Shown here: one piece after another, positions 55,068 to 64,000 of the stretch
How the letters are laid out: every line of letters starts with the position of its first letter
Position numbering within the stretch: position 1 is the first letter of the stretch
The notes under the pieces: model-generated
The model's input: the letters and a program-made list of their open reading frames with translations, nothing else
Database searches by the model: none
Told to the model about the DNA's origin: nothing
From: Laccaria trichodermophora
Taxonomy: Eukaryota; Basidiomycota; Agaricomycetes; Agaricales; Hydnangiaceae
Length of the DNA stretch: 64,000 nt
NCBI GenBank assembly: GCA_018417955.1
Contig: JACTVC010000002.1
Span: 1,674,001 to 1,738,000 of the forward strand
Direction of reading: 5' to 3'
Translations under genes and position numbers: made by a program

Positions 55068-56117
55068 ATGTCTCTCGCCCCAGCTCCGACCGCGACTCGC
55101 GGAGAGATTGTTTTGCAGCCAAATTACTTTACTTCCTCCATTTACGTGCAAGCCCTTCGTGACGACATCAATACCCTCATACACCGCTATCACGAAGCCT
55201 ATACAAATGCCCAATGCGGCCAGCCTTTTCCGCTGTTCAAATCCATCTGGTGTTTACAAGGGTGGCATTGGCTAATCTTCAAAGTCTTTGATCGTCGCAC
55301 GCGCGATAGATTTCTTGATACCACCCTCCGATTATTTCTCGGTGCGTTCCTTGCGTCTACCGTGTCCATAGACTCAAATTCCGGTGCGTAGAAAGAATGA
55401 CGACACATGAGTCTCCATTTACTCAAATTGTTGCTCTCTTTGGGTTGTACACATTTTTTTACAGCCAGCCCAAGGGAACCTCACCGCCATTATATGGCGT
55501 TAGCAATATTCCTATACCGCTCGGTGCGTCCACTTCTTAATCTTTGAATATTCATTACAAAAGATGAAACAGATCAATACGTGTCGCTCAAGTCTTTCCC
55601 AGAAACATTGACTACGCCACTACTACAGCCATTTCAGCCCTCCGTAATCTTCATTTTGACAAAGCTGCTGAACGATCAAGTTTTCTTCATCGTTCCTCGA
55701 TCAGATCTGGGTACCTTGAATCCACGAGATCTGCCTCGCGAGATCTTTGTTGATGAGAGTTCTGTCCATGCAGTTGGATCGACTGCACCAAAGAAGAAAG
55801 GCCGTCCGACAAAACGTGACAAAGCTAAAAAGGCCCGGAAGACGCTCAATGAACTGGAGGAGTGGCTGACGCAAGAGCCTCCAACGGGTTTCTCGTCGGC
55901 GATGGACGAATACCAAAGCGTCAAGCAACAGTTGATGGCTACCGTGGACCACTCAGCCATTGAAAAGGCCAACGATTTGGTGCACGAGCGGTTGAAGGAG
56001 GCGCGGGCGGTTGTAACGATGGGCTCTGGCGGAGATTGGGGAATTGAGCGTGTGGAGAGAGCGATATCGGAAATGAATACGTCGACTGGCAGTTATGGAG
56101 TTCTGAGCCTATTGTAA
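55068..56117 (+). CDS. SNAPc subunit 1 / SNAP43-like protein
   Basis: The first exon from ATG 55068 encodes YVQALRDDINTLIHRYHEAY, FPLFKSIWCLQGWHWLIFKV and DTTLRLFLG. A donor follows at about 55340, then a middle exon (REPHRHYMALAIFLYRS, near 55462-55525) and a last exon from about 55571 with SLKSFPETLTTPLLQPFQPS, VIFILTKLLNDQVFFIVP, a basic stretch (KKKGRPTKRDKAKKARK) and a C-terminus ending TGSYGVLSLL. The order and sequence character match the SNAP43 family (small nuclear RNA activating complex), which supports snRNA transcription by RNA polymerases II and III. The match is from pattern memory and not strong. The exact first intron is uncertain. The stop is 126 bases before the GH16 start. 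Confidence 0.5.
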
Positions 56118-56243
56118 TAAATGTACGGTAGTTTGTTGAAGCGCTTAAAATAAACGTGTGAAGGTGGAGCATTGTTGCCATCCTCAGCTTCCACTGTCGC
56201 ATTTTGCCCGTCGTTCGTTTCTCTTCACTGTCTTTCTGAGTCC

Positions 56244-58824
56244 ATGTCCTCCTTTGGCCATTCCCGTCGTTATTTTCCGCAAGTATCTCCATCGAGGACA
56301 AATCTGATATCGCCACAGCCCCTGCCAAGGACAACAGACCAACGTGTTTTTGCCCGATTGCCGCCATCACCTTCATTGCCCAGCCTTTCCAGTACCACAT
56401 CCCTGGTACTTATTTTCCCTTCCAATCCCCTCGCCAGACCATCTCATTTACAATACATAGGGCGACTCACCATACCACTACGCGAGCAAAAACAGGCCTC
56501 CCGTTGCACCATCAATCTCAGACAAAGTTTGTCACAACATCCCCCGTTCACTTGGCGCTCGCTGAAATATCACCGAACAGTATTCCCTCTCCCCCGACCC
56601 AGCTGCATGGGGATCCAATCTTTCTCCTGACTTTCCAGAGCCCGACGACTACCTCCACAATCCTGATCCTCGTCGCGATCGCAAACATGACACTGGTGGT
56701 CATTTCTTCACCTTTCGAGGTCTCACCAACTTGGGATGTATGATTGTTTTATGTGTCGGCCTTCTTACTTTATTGTGCGTTTCACATCGTCGTGGCCGTA
56801 AATTTTGCTTCATTTTCTCTTTCAGCGCTGGATATCCACTTATTTCACACTTTACGGCTCACCCCCTCTCTACCTTGGGTGGTTTCAATCTTGGTGGGAT
56901 CAACGCCAGTGGCCAAGTACATGCCTTTCTTTTCTTAGTACCTACATGCTAATCTCATCCCCCCCAAGGTACCAAGCATGGCGGGAAATTGGGGATTGGT
57001 AGACCTTGAGACGCCATCCAACCTCTATACCATACCTTCATATCATGATCCCACCCAAGAACTCCAGCTCGTCTTTAGTGATGAGTTCAATACAGATGGT
57101 CGTACATTTTATCCTGGAGATGACCCGTATTGGGAGGCAGTGGACCTCCATTACTGGGAGGTGCGCATCTCCTTCAATCGTTGCGCGATTCTCCTGCCTC
57201 ATCCCTCTACAGACAAACAACTTGGAGTGGTACGACCCCGAAGCCATCACCACGAAAAATGGCTTTCTCCAAATCACCTTGTCTAAGAAAGAAATCCACA
57301 ACCTCAACTATGAAGGCGGTCTTATGTCGACTTGGAACAAGTTTTGTTTTACTGGCGGTCTGTTACAGACCTCCGTTAGTTTGCCAGGCGCAAACAACAT
57401 AGTTGGCTTATGGCCCGCAGTCTGGACCATGGGAAACCTAGGTAAGAGTCTACTGTTGGGCAACAATCAAGGGAAACTTTCTGACGAGCCTTCGTTTTTA
57501 GGGCGTGCCGGATATGGCGCAAGTCTGGAAGGCATGGTACGTTCAAATTTTCCGACGCTTTGTCCACCTGCTGATTCGTCCTAAGTGGCCCTACTCCTAC
57601 GACGCTTGTGATGTTGGCACCGCTCCCAATCAAACTATCAATGGGCTGCCCGTCGCCGCTACCGTCAACGGCGACCCTTACAATGGGGATGTCTTGTCAT
57701 ATCTTCCTGGACAAAAGTTGTCAAGATGCACTTGTAAAGGAGAGTCCCATCCTGGTCCCATGCACTCTGATGGGACCTTCGTCGGTCGTTCAGCGCCAGA
57801 AATCGACGTTTTTGAAGCTCAGGTACCCGTATTACCTTGGAGCAGAGATGTAAATAGCTAATACTGTTTTAGATCACGGGTAATCCTTTGTCGGGGCAAG
57901 TTTCTCAGTCTGCTCAGTGGGCTGTGAGATCAGTTCATATTTACTACAAGCTCATTACTAACATTTCATGCAGCCATTCAATGCTCAGTATATTTGGGCA
58001 AACACATCGAACAATTTAATTATCCCTGATCCTTCGACCACGTTCCTTAATCCCTATGTTGGAGGAATAACCCAGCAAGCTACATCTGGTGTCACAACAA
58101 CGAGTAAGGTTCATCGTTGCCCAGCTTTTCTTGCAATAACCGGGATATGTAGACCAATCATGTTATGAATTGGAAGCAGGCTGCTTCTCGACATATGGAT
58201 TCGAGTATAAGCCAGGTAAATGATGCATCCCAATCTCACTCCGATTATGTGCTCATCCAAATCCTCCCACGACAGGGTTCGATACTGGGGTTTGGACATC
58301 TTATTTGCATCATGTGCACTTGTTTAAATGCTACCCCATGCAGTACATTACCTGGATAGCAAACGCAAAATCAGCTTGGACAATTATGGCGAACGGCATG
58401 GGCCCAGATACCACAGTGGAAATATCCGCTCGCCCCATCCCTCAAGAGCCATTGGTGCGCATTCATATACATAAACGTAGCCCCATAATAAGCTAATGCA
58501 TCGCAAAGTATATCATCGTCAACCTGGGAATGTCGAAAAACTTTGGTGTTGTTGATCTCCAGCATCTGACGTTTCCCACCACGATGCAAATCGATTGGAT
58601 AAGAGTTTACCAACCTAAGAATGCCATCAACATTGGCTGTGATCCCTCAGACTTCCCCACAGAGGCCTACATCAATCAGTTTGTTTCTCTCGCCCTATTG
58701 CTGTCTTTGAGATTTAAACGTTCTATCTAGGTACATTGAAGCGTACACAAACCCAAATCTCACGACTTGGCGGAACGATTACCAACAGCCGTTTCCAAAA
58801 AACAGTTTATTGGATACATGCTAA
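56244..58824 (+). CDS. KRE6: Kre6/Skn1-type GH16 protein (beta-1,6-glucan synthesis)
   Basis: A multi-exon gene. The N-terminal cytosolic part starts MSSFGHSRRYFPQVSP and continues through PDPAAWGSNLSPDFPEPDDY and LHNPDPRRDRK. One membrane span follows (LGCMIVLCVGLLTLL). The lumenal GH16/SKN1 domain has QLVFSDEFNTDGRTFYPGDD, DPYWEAVDLHYW, NNLEWYDPEAITT, GGLMSTWNKFCFTGG, LWPAVWTMGNLGR, and the active-site motif APEIDVFEAQ, with the two glutamates and the Asp intact. The C-terminus has YIIVNLGMSKNFG and MQIDWIRVYQ, ending NSLLDTC. This type II membrane protein acts in the ER/Golgi and is needed for beta-1,6-glucan in the cell wall. Roughly a dozen introns. Length and order agree with fungal Kre6/Skn1. 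Confidence 0.93.
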
Positions 58825-58930
58825 AATACGTACATCAAGAACATTCGGACTCGTCTCGTACCCGCCCTTCCATTGTGATTATTATTATTGTGCATGTACA
58901 GCGTTCTGTACTCTTAGCCAGAAGGAAACA

Positions 58931-61900
58931 TTAATTCGAGGGTTTGGAATCCGCAATACTTTGTAATTTGTGCAATGTCCGTTCCAGGGTAATTATTCCT
59001 CCAGAGCTCAGCCTCGGTACAGCCATATCCTTATCCTCGGCGGAGATGTCTGGGTCCGTCTTGCTGTTTTCAATTAATCTTCGCGCATCCCGAAGAACCT
59101 TTTCCAGGCGACCTTTGTTGTAATACAGCCAATTAATCTCTTCCTCAAGTCCGCCCAAGGGTATCTCGAGAGCACGACGAACGAATCCTCTGGAAAGAAC
59201 ATAAGCCTTCTCACTGTAAAGTCGACTGTAACGCGTTGTCATTGGAACAATACAAATGAGTAGTAAAAATTGCGAACCTGTTCACGCTTCCCTCTTCAGT
59301 ACCCCGTAATTTATCATAAGCTGGCTCACAAAACCACCTGTAGCAGTGAAGGTCAGAATTAAGCAACTGAAGATATTCGACCAGTCCTCACGGCTCCTTC
59401 ACAAGAACGAGGCCCTGTATAGACACAAACGTTTGCAACAGCGAGGATCGAGCCGAGTTCCAAACCTCATTCCTGTCCCCGGCCCAAGTGCCAAGAATGG
59501 ACAAGCAGACCTTTCCTTCTTCATACAAGTTCCTGTTGCAACCGCTCGCTCTGAATCAAGTTATCTTCAAATATATAGAGACTTACGGGTTGACTATTAA
59601 TTTGCCCAACTCAGATTAAGTTTTTGACAATAGAAAAAATACAGAACGAACCACGTCCGTTGCCGTTCGTCCAACTCAGAAAATGAGCGATAGGAGGACT
59701 ATGAGGAAAGTTTGAATCCAACATCCAGTCAATCACGAAAGGTGCATCCTCGTAAGGCGTGTTTTCAGGACCAATGATAAGACAACGCAAAAGATCACTG
59801 CGATCTTCGTAAGCCCGAACTATTATAGAATCTGTGTACCCTCGTGTCAACAAGAAATCCGTCATACAGCAGCAATCACCACTCACCAGGCAAACTACTG
59901 GCGAGGACGCGATACTCTCTTATAAGACGACTGGAAAATGACTTAGACGGTTGTGCAGGAGGAGATGAAAGAAATGCGTGATCTGGGGGTGCAGTTGGCA
60001 AGAGGTCAAAGCGCTTCCATGTCAATTCTTTCGATTCATGAGAACCAACGTCCCCAGCCAGTTGCAGCGGAGCAACCTCAAGTCCTTTTGAGGAATTGAT
60101 TTCAAAATGTGCACTTGTGGCGGATTCATTGTCAAGGTGCATTCCATCGGAGTCTTCGGTCTCTTCCTCATTCAACTCCTCCTCTATTTCCTCCCATTCG
60201 TTGGCATCCCCGCGTTCTGGTTTCCACCTACCATCTTCAAAATCCATAGCCCAAACCTCATCATCTTCGTAAGAACCACGATCGTCGGAAGCATCGTCCC
60301 ATATATCATCTTCGAGTTGTTCGATTCCGTCGTATAACCGAGTGAGGCGCTCGAGCGGATAAAGACTGACAGAAAAATTGGGATGTGTCACCATAACAGT
60401 CCCGTCAAGATTCAGCTGCAGGGCGATTGAACAATCAGTAGGCTTTGATGGGGACATGTATAGGAAGACATACACTAGTGACTTCGCCGATCCATGAAAA
60501 GGCGTCGTCGTCGGCAGGACGCTGAATGGGATCCTCAACTAATGCCCCGGAGCTTCTTTTAGAAGCTATCTCAGTGCCAATGTCGTACATTTCCTTTCTC
60601 CATCCCATAAAATGGCCATCTGAAAACGGTCCTTCGCGAACCCATGCTTCTAACTCACCGATACGAGGAACTCGTGGCTTCTCCAACCCATTTGTTGTTT
60701 CTTCGTGATGTATCAGAACAAAATCACCCCGACGTACACCAAAGCCTTCTGAGGCGGACTGGGGGTCGGCTCCCAGATCTGAAGTGCCATGTGGATCTAA
60801 CTCCAGCACAGAAATTAGCTCTGTAGCACCGCTGTCCGGAAAAAGTACGAGGGCGGTGCGCTCCTTTGCATTGACAGACTGAACGATAGCTGAACGCTTC
60901 TCTTCTTCACTCTTCCACACGACGTGGTCGCCGGGCCTGGTAAACGCCATCAGTGTCAAAGGAAGTCAAAGGAAGATATCCTTCACCAGCAATCATATTC
61001 GTCCGGGTTGAGATATGGGATGACATCTGTGGATTTGAGAGTTTCGTGAACACCGTCCTGCCACAGCACGTCCAAGGATGTCTCGGTTTCTACCACAAGA
61101 AATGCTTGCACATGAACAATGCCAGCTGATTCCCCTTCTCGGCCATGTTGTGTGCTGGGAAGTCCTGTGACATTCTTCAGATGTACGCGATCACCGACTC
61201 TCATCTCAAAATCGGAACGACCCCTAATCAAAGTGAGTTTTCCTATGTCCTGTCCTGACCAGAACCGTTGAGGTCTCTTCTTTTTTTCAGCCAGAGACAC
61301 ATCAAGCTCGAAGATATGAGCATTACAACAAAACGGACGAGAAAAACACAGACCTACTTTCTGGTTGACGGCGAGCCATGCCACCGCATAAACACTATGC
61401 TTCACAGCTATCACCGTATCGGAAGAACCTTGCGATTGACCCCCGAAGTAGCTGAGGTAGCTCTGCATTCCACTCGCGGGGGGAGGTAGAATGTCCTGTC
61501 AACAAAAGTTAAACTATGTTCAAGAGAAGGGAAGAATTGATTGACGTTTCCCTTTTCCCCCACATTTAAACGAGATCCTAATTCCGGAAGGCGAACAAGT
61601 TGCTTGGTTGAGAGTTCAACAATAGACTCATCAAATACCTATTTGAAAAGCGTAAAGCCAAAGGCGGTATAGACATGGGCGAGGTGAGCTTACCTCAATA
61701 ACCTAAATTCAGGATAGGACACATTGTACCAGGGAACAGACGAAACAAAACACTTGCCTGCCCTATCCAATCCTCAAAAATGACATAGTCGCCAATTTCA
61801 GCATCAGGCTTATCCTCGATGTCGTCTACCGTCCACCAGCCTTCAACTTGTTCTCCGCTGATAGCATGCTCCAATCGGCCTTTTACCCTAACGGCCACAA

Positions 61901-62314
61901 CAACTCCGGAGCATACATCCTCTACGCTTCGTTTGCAGTAATCACCTGGCTGGAAACTGCGATCGACCAGTTTGAGATCAGACTCCGGGAGAATCTCTCT
62001 CTCTCCGCCATCTGAGATGAAGGAGACGCCAACTTCTCCATGTTGAAGTGGACGCATTAGAGGATCTGTGAATGATGCATTTTGTGGGACCTCCTCGGGG
62101 TCATGCCAACATCTCTATACAACGACTGAGAAATGCATCTAGGAAAGCGCAGGGCCTGTCGTACCAATACTATCCCGTATGAACGAGGACGAACGACATG
62201 ATAAACGATATCCTGCTGGTAAAGCTGGAAAACGTTGAGAGAAGAGGAGAGTAAGTACAAGAATTGGGGAGTGACCTTGGTAGGCTGACGCTTTTGTTCG
62301 CGACTGATATCCAT
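58931..62314 (-). CDS. UBE2O: UBE2O-type E2/E3 hybrid ubiquitin-conjugating enzyme
   Basis: A minus-strand multi-exon gene starting [13 protein letters not shown] at 62314. Several SH3-like/tudor-like modules follow, each with a G-D-x-V core ([82 protein letters not shown]). After an acidic linker ([29 protein letters not shown]) comes the UBC fold: [20 protein letters not shown], then [20 protein letters not shown], whose Cys is the catalytic residue. The C-terminus is helical ([18 protein letters not shown]) and ends ADSKPSN. UBE2O combines E2 and E3 activity on basic clients such as ribosomal proteins. It is complete in this window, and its ATG is only 47 bases from the divergent F-box gene. 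Confidence 0.9.
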
Positions 62315-62361
62315 GTGAGAAGGAGAGGGATGAGAGCCATGTGACTTTACTCAACTCCGTC
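62315..62361. promoter_or_regulatory. 47-base divergent intergenic region (UBE2O / F-box gene)
   Basis: The two start codons face away from each other with 47 bases between, so each gene's promoter or 5' UTR must overlap the other. No TATA box is present. CTTCTCAC/CTCATCCC-like pyrimidine tracts face both directions. Confidence 0.6.
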
Positions 62362-64000
62362 ATGTCCAAGTTCTCTCTTTTGAATTCTCTTCCACTTGAG
62401 CTCGTCCTTAGTATTCTGGACCACGTGTCGGACTATAACACACTCCTGAAGTGCAGGGAGGTAAGAATTACGACGTTCCCAATCTCCTTCAAATGACATT
62501 TTCAGGTTTGCCACAACTTGAAAGATTTGGTTGATCAAACACCTACTCTACAATATACCATTAATCTTGCTGTCGCGGGACAAGAATCTTGTTGCGCTAA
62601 TGTTGAGTCACCCGCTGCTCTTCTCGACGCGCTCAAGCGGCACCAGAACGCCTGGGATGAGTTGAAGTGGAGTCGGCAATCGCGTCTGCCCATGCGATCA
62701 GGAGGGTTGTGGGAGCTGTACGGTGGCGTACTTGCTCAAAGCGACGAAGATGGTGGCATCTATTTTATCAGGCTTCCATCAGACCTTCGCTCTATCGAGG
62801 AGAAACAGTGGTCTCTTGGCCCGAGTTTTCCTTGTCCTGTGCGTGATTTTGGAATGGATCTCTCGCAAGATCTGCTCCTTCTCATCGAGAACCCTCGTTG
62901 GTGCGTCATATCTTCATTTTTTTAATTTTTAATTTGGTAACTTTTCTCGTATTGGCAGGGTGGGACAGAACGCTGACCATACTTACCGACTGCACATTCG
63001 CACCTTGACCACAGGCGAACCACATCCCGAGGCTAGAGGAGGGAAAGTCTTATCTCACATCCAGACTTTCAGAGATGCGGATGTTTCACATACGATACAG
63101 ATATCTGGTCATTATGTGGGTGTGCTATTCAACAGCGTACGTATCAATGGGACCGAACTCATCATTTGGGATTGGAAAACGAACCAAGTGCAAATGGTAG
63201 GTGGGGTTTTTGCTCTTCAATCTCAGATAGCTCATCTTTATGCTCAGCACCTCGTTGGAAATCAAATCCGATCTTTTTCTTTTCTCTCCCAAGCATTTGT
63301 TGTGATATGTCTGTTCAGGGAAGTTGACGACGGCGATTACATACCGGTTCTTCTTGTAGTGAACTTTCAAAAGGAAACCGAGAAACGTCAAAGCCCCAGT
63401 GACGTCCAGTATTCATTCTCTTTCCATCTTCCCCATCTCGAGGGAGATGTCCACCAACTCGCGTTCCAAATTCAATCCGATCCAGCTCCTTTATGGCAGG
63501 CACACCGCGATCCGCGTGTTCCATTCTATATGGACAAAAACAACTCGCTATACGTTGTTTCGCTGTGGGTACAAGTCGAAGACGCTGTTCGGTGTGTCAC
63601 CACACTCGTGCCTTCGACCACCTTCCTCGCCTCTATCAATGGGGTTACCTCAAAAGACCCAGCGGATAATAAGGTGGATTTTGACTGGGATTCCTGGGGT
63701 CCTCGTGGTACTCGGATGATAGAGCTGGCTCAACCACATTCGATCGTTTGGGTCTGCTACGTATACGGCTCAAAATATGTCGTTTCCGAGACAGGCGAAA
63801 ATGCTAGTCTTTCCATCAAAATTTATGATTTCAACCAGTTAGCCCTTAGAAGAGGCTTATCAACAGCGCCACACACGCAAACGACGGCATCGTCTGCGAA
63901 ACTCTTGCAGCATGATGTTTCACTTGGCCAGCAAACACAGTACCAGATTTTCCCGACACTTCTTGAAGGTGGTGACATATTCGAAGAAGACGTTCAAACG
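62362..64000 (+). CDS. F-box protein with beta-propeller-like C-terminus (runs off right edge)
   Basis: Four exons in the window: 62362..62460, 62506..62900, 62959..63196, 63248 to the edge. The N-terminus MSKFSLLNSLPLELVLSILD, then HVSDYNTLLKCREVCHNLKD, is an F-box. The rest alternates hydrophobic strands with loops (GGIYFIRLPSDLRSIEEK, GHYVGVLFNSVRINGTELII, WDWKTNQVQ, SFSFLSQAFVVICLF), typical of the degenerate WD-like repeats in agaric F-box proteins. The C-terminus lies outside the window. The expected role is substrate recognition in an SCF ubiquitin ligase; the target is unknown. Divergent from UBE2O. Confidence 0.8.

Noticed and set aside
1..64000. Secondary-metabolite gene cluster
   Set aside because: No polyketide synthase, NRPS, terpene cyclase, P450 or dedicated transporter was found; neighbouring genes are unrelated housekeeping functions.

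Overview
The window is nuclear DNA from a mushroom-forming basidiomycete (Agaricomycetes type). Genes are dense, introns are short (about 46-60 bases) and numerous, and the encoded proteins include lineage-typical families: a farnesylated pheromone-like precursor, agaric-type F-box proteins, a Crinkler-type N-terminus, a Kre6/Skn1 GH16 protein, Ima1 and a Helitron helicase. No bacterial or organellar features were seen. Most coordinates come from hand-spliced models in which GT-AG (in two places GC-AG) junctions keep the frame across the whole gene.

Layout. 0-2 kb: end of a Q/P-rich gene and an HNH plus DUF1917 fusion gene (minus). 2.3-12.6 kb: a small coiled-coil gene, the first of three paralogous multi-pass membrane proteins with a W-HPEG motif, coatomer alpha (COPA) and an XPG/FEN1-like nuclease (plus). 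12.6-22 kb: a fold-back repeat region, paralogs 2 and 3 on the minus strand, and between them two or three tiny genes with lysine/glycine/proline-rich tails. 22.1-22.9 kb: the complex I assembly factor NDUFAF2. 22.95-32.9 kb: a repeat island of Helitron-like elements with shared 5' TC and 3' hairpin-CTAA ends. It contains a nested, almost unmutated non-coding LTR element (319-base LTRs, 5-base target duplication) and a wrecked Helitron helicase that is itself interrupted by a 1.5 kb insertion.

32.9-41.2 kb is conserved housekeeping: proteasome subunit Rpn3, an intron-containing tRNA-Cys, a decayed chromodomain-like gene, the oligosaccharyltransferase subunit Swp1/ribophorin II and a GH47 alpha-mannosidase (17 exons). 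41.2-46.7 kb is gene-poor. It holds a 44-residue pheromone-like precursor ending in a CVIA CaaX box, a decayed partial copy of the F-box/SEC20 gene pair, a short tandem repeat and a small Crinkler N-terminal-domain gene. 46.9-64 kb is dense again: F-box gene, SEC20 SNARE, a hypothetical gene, a mucin-like single-pass membrane protein, Ima1, a SNAPc SNAP43-like protein, Kre6/Skn1 GH16, UBE2O-type E2 and a partial F-box protein.

Together the housekeeping genes touch the secretory pathway repeatedly (COPA, SEC20, Swp1, GH47, Kre6), but nothing indicates a cluster or operon. The points most worth following are the pheromone-like gene, the three-member membrane family, the HNH-DUF1917 fusion, the nested transposon island, and the F-box/SEC20 segmental duplication.
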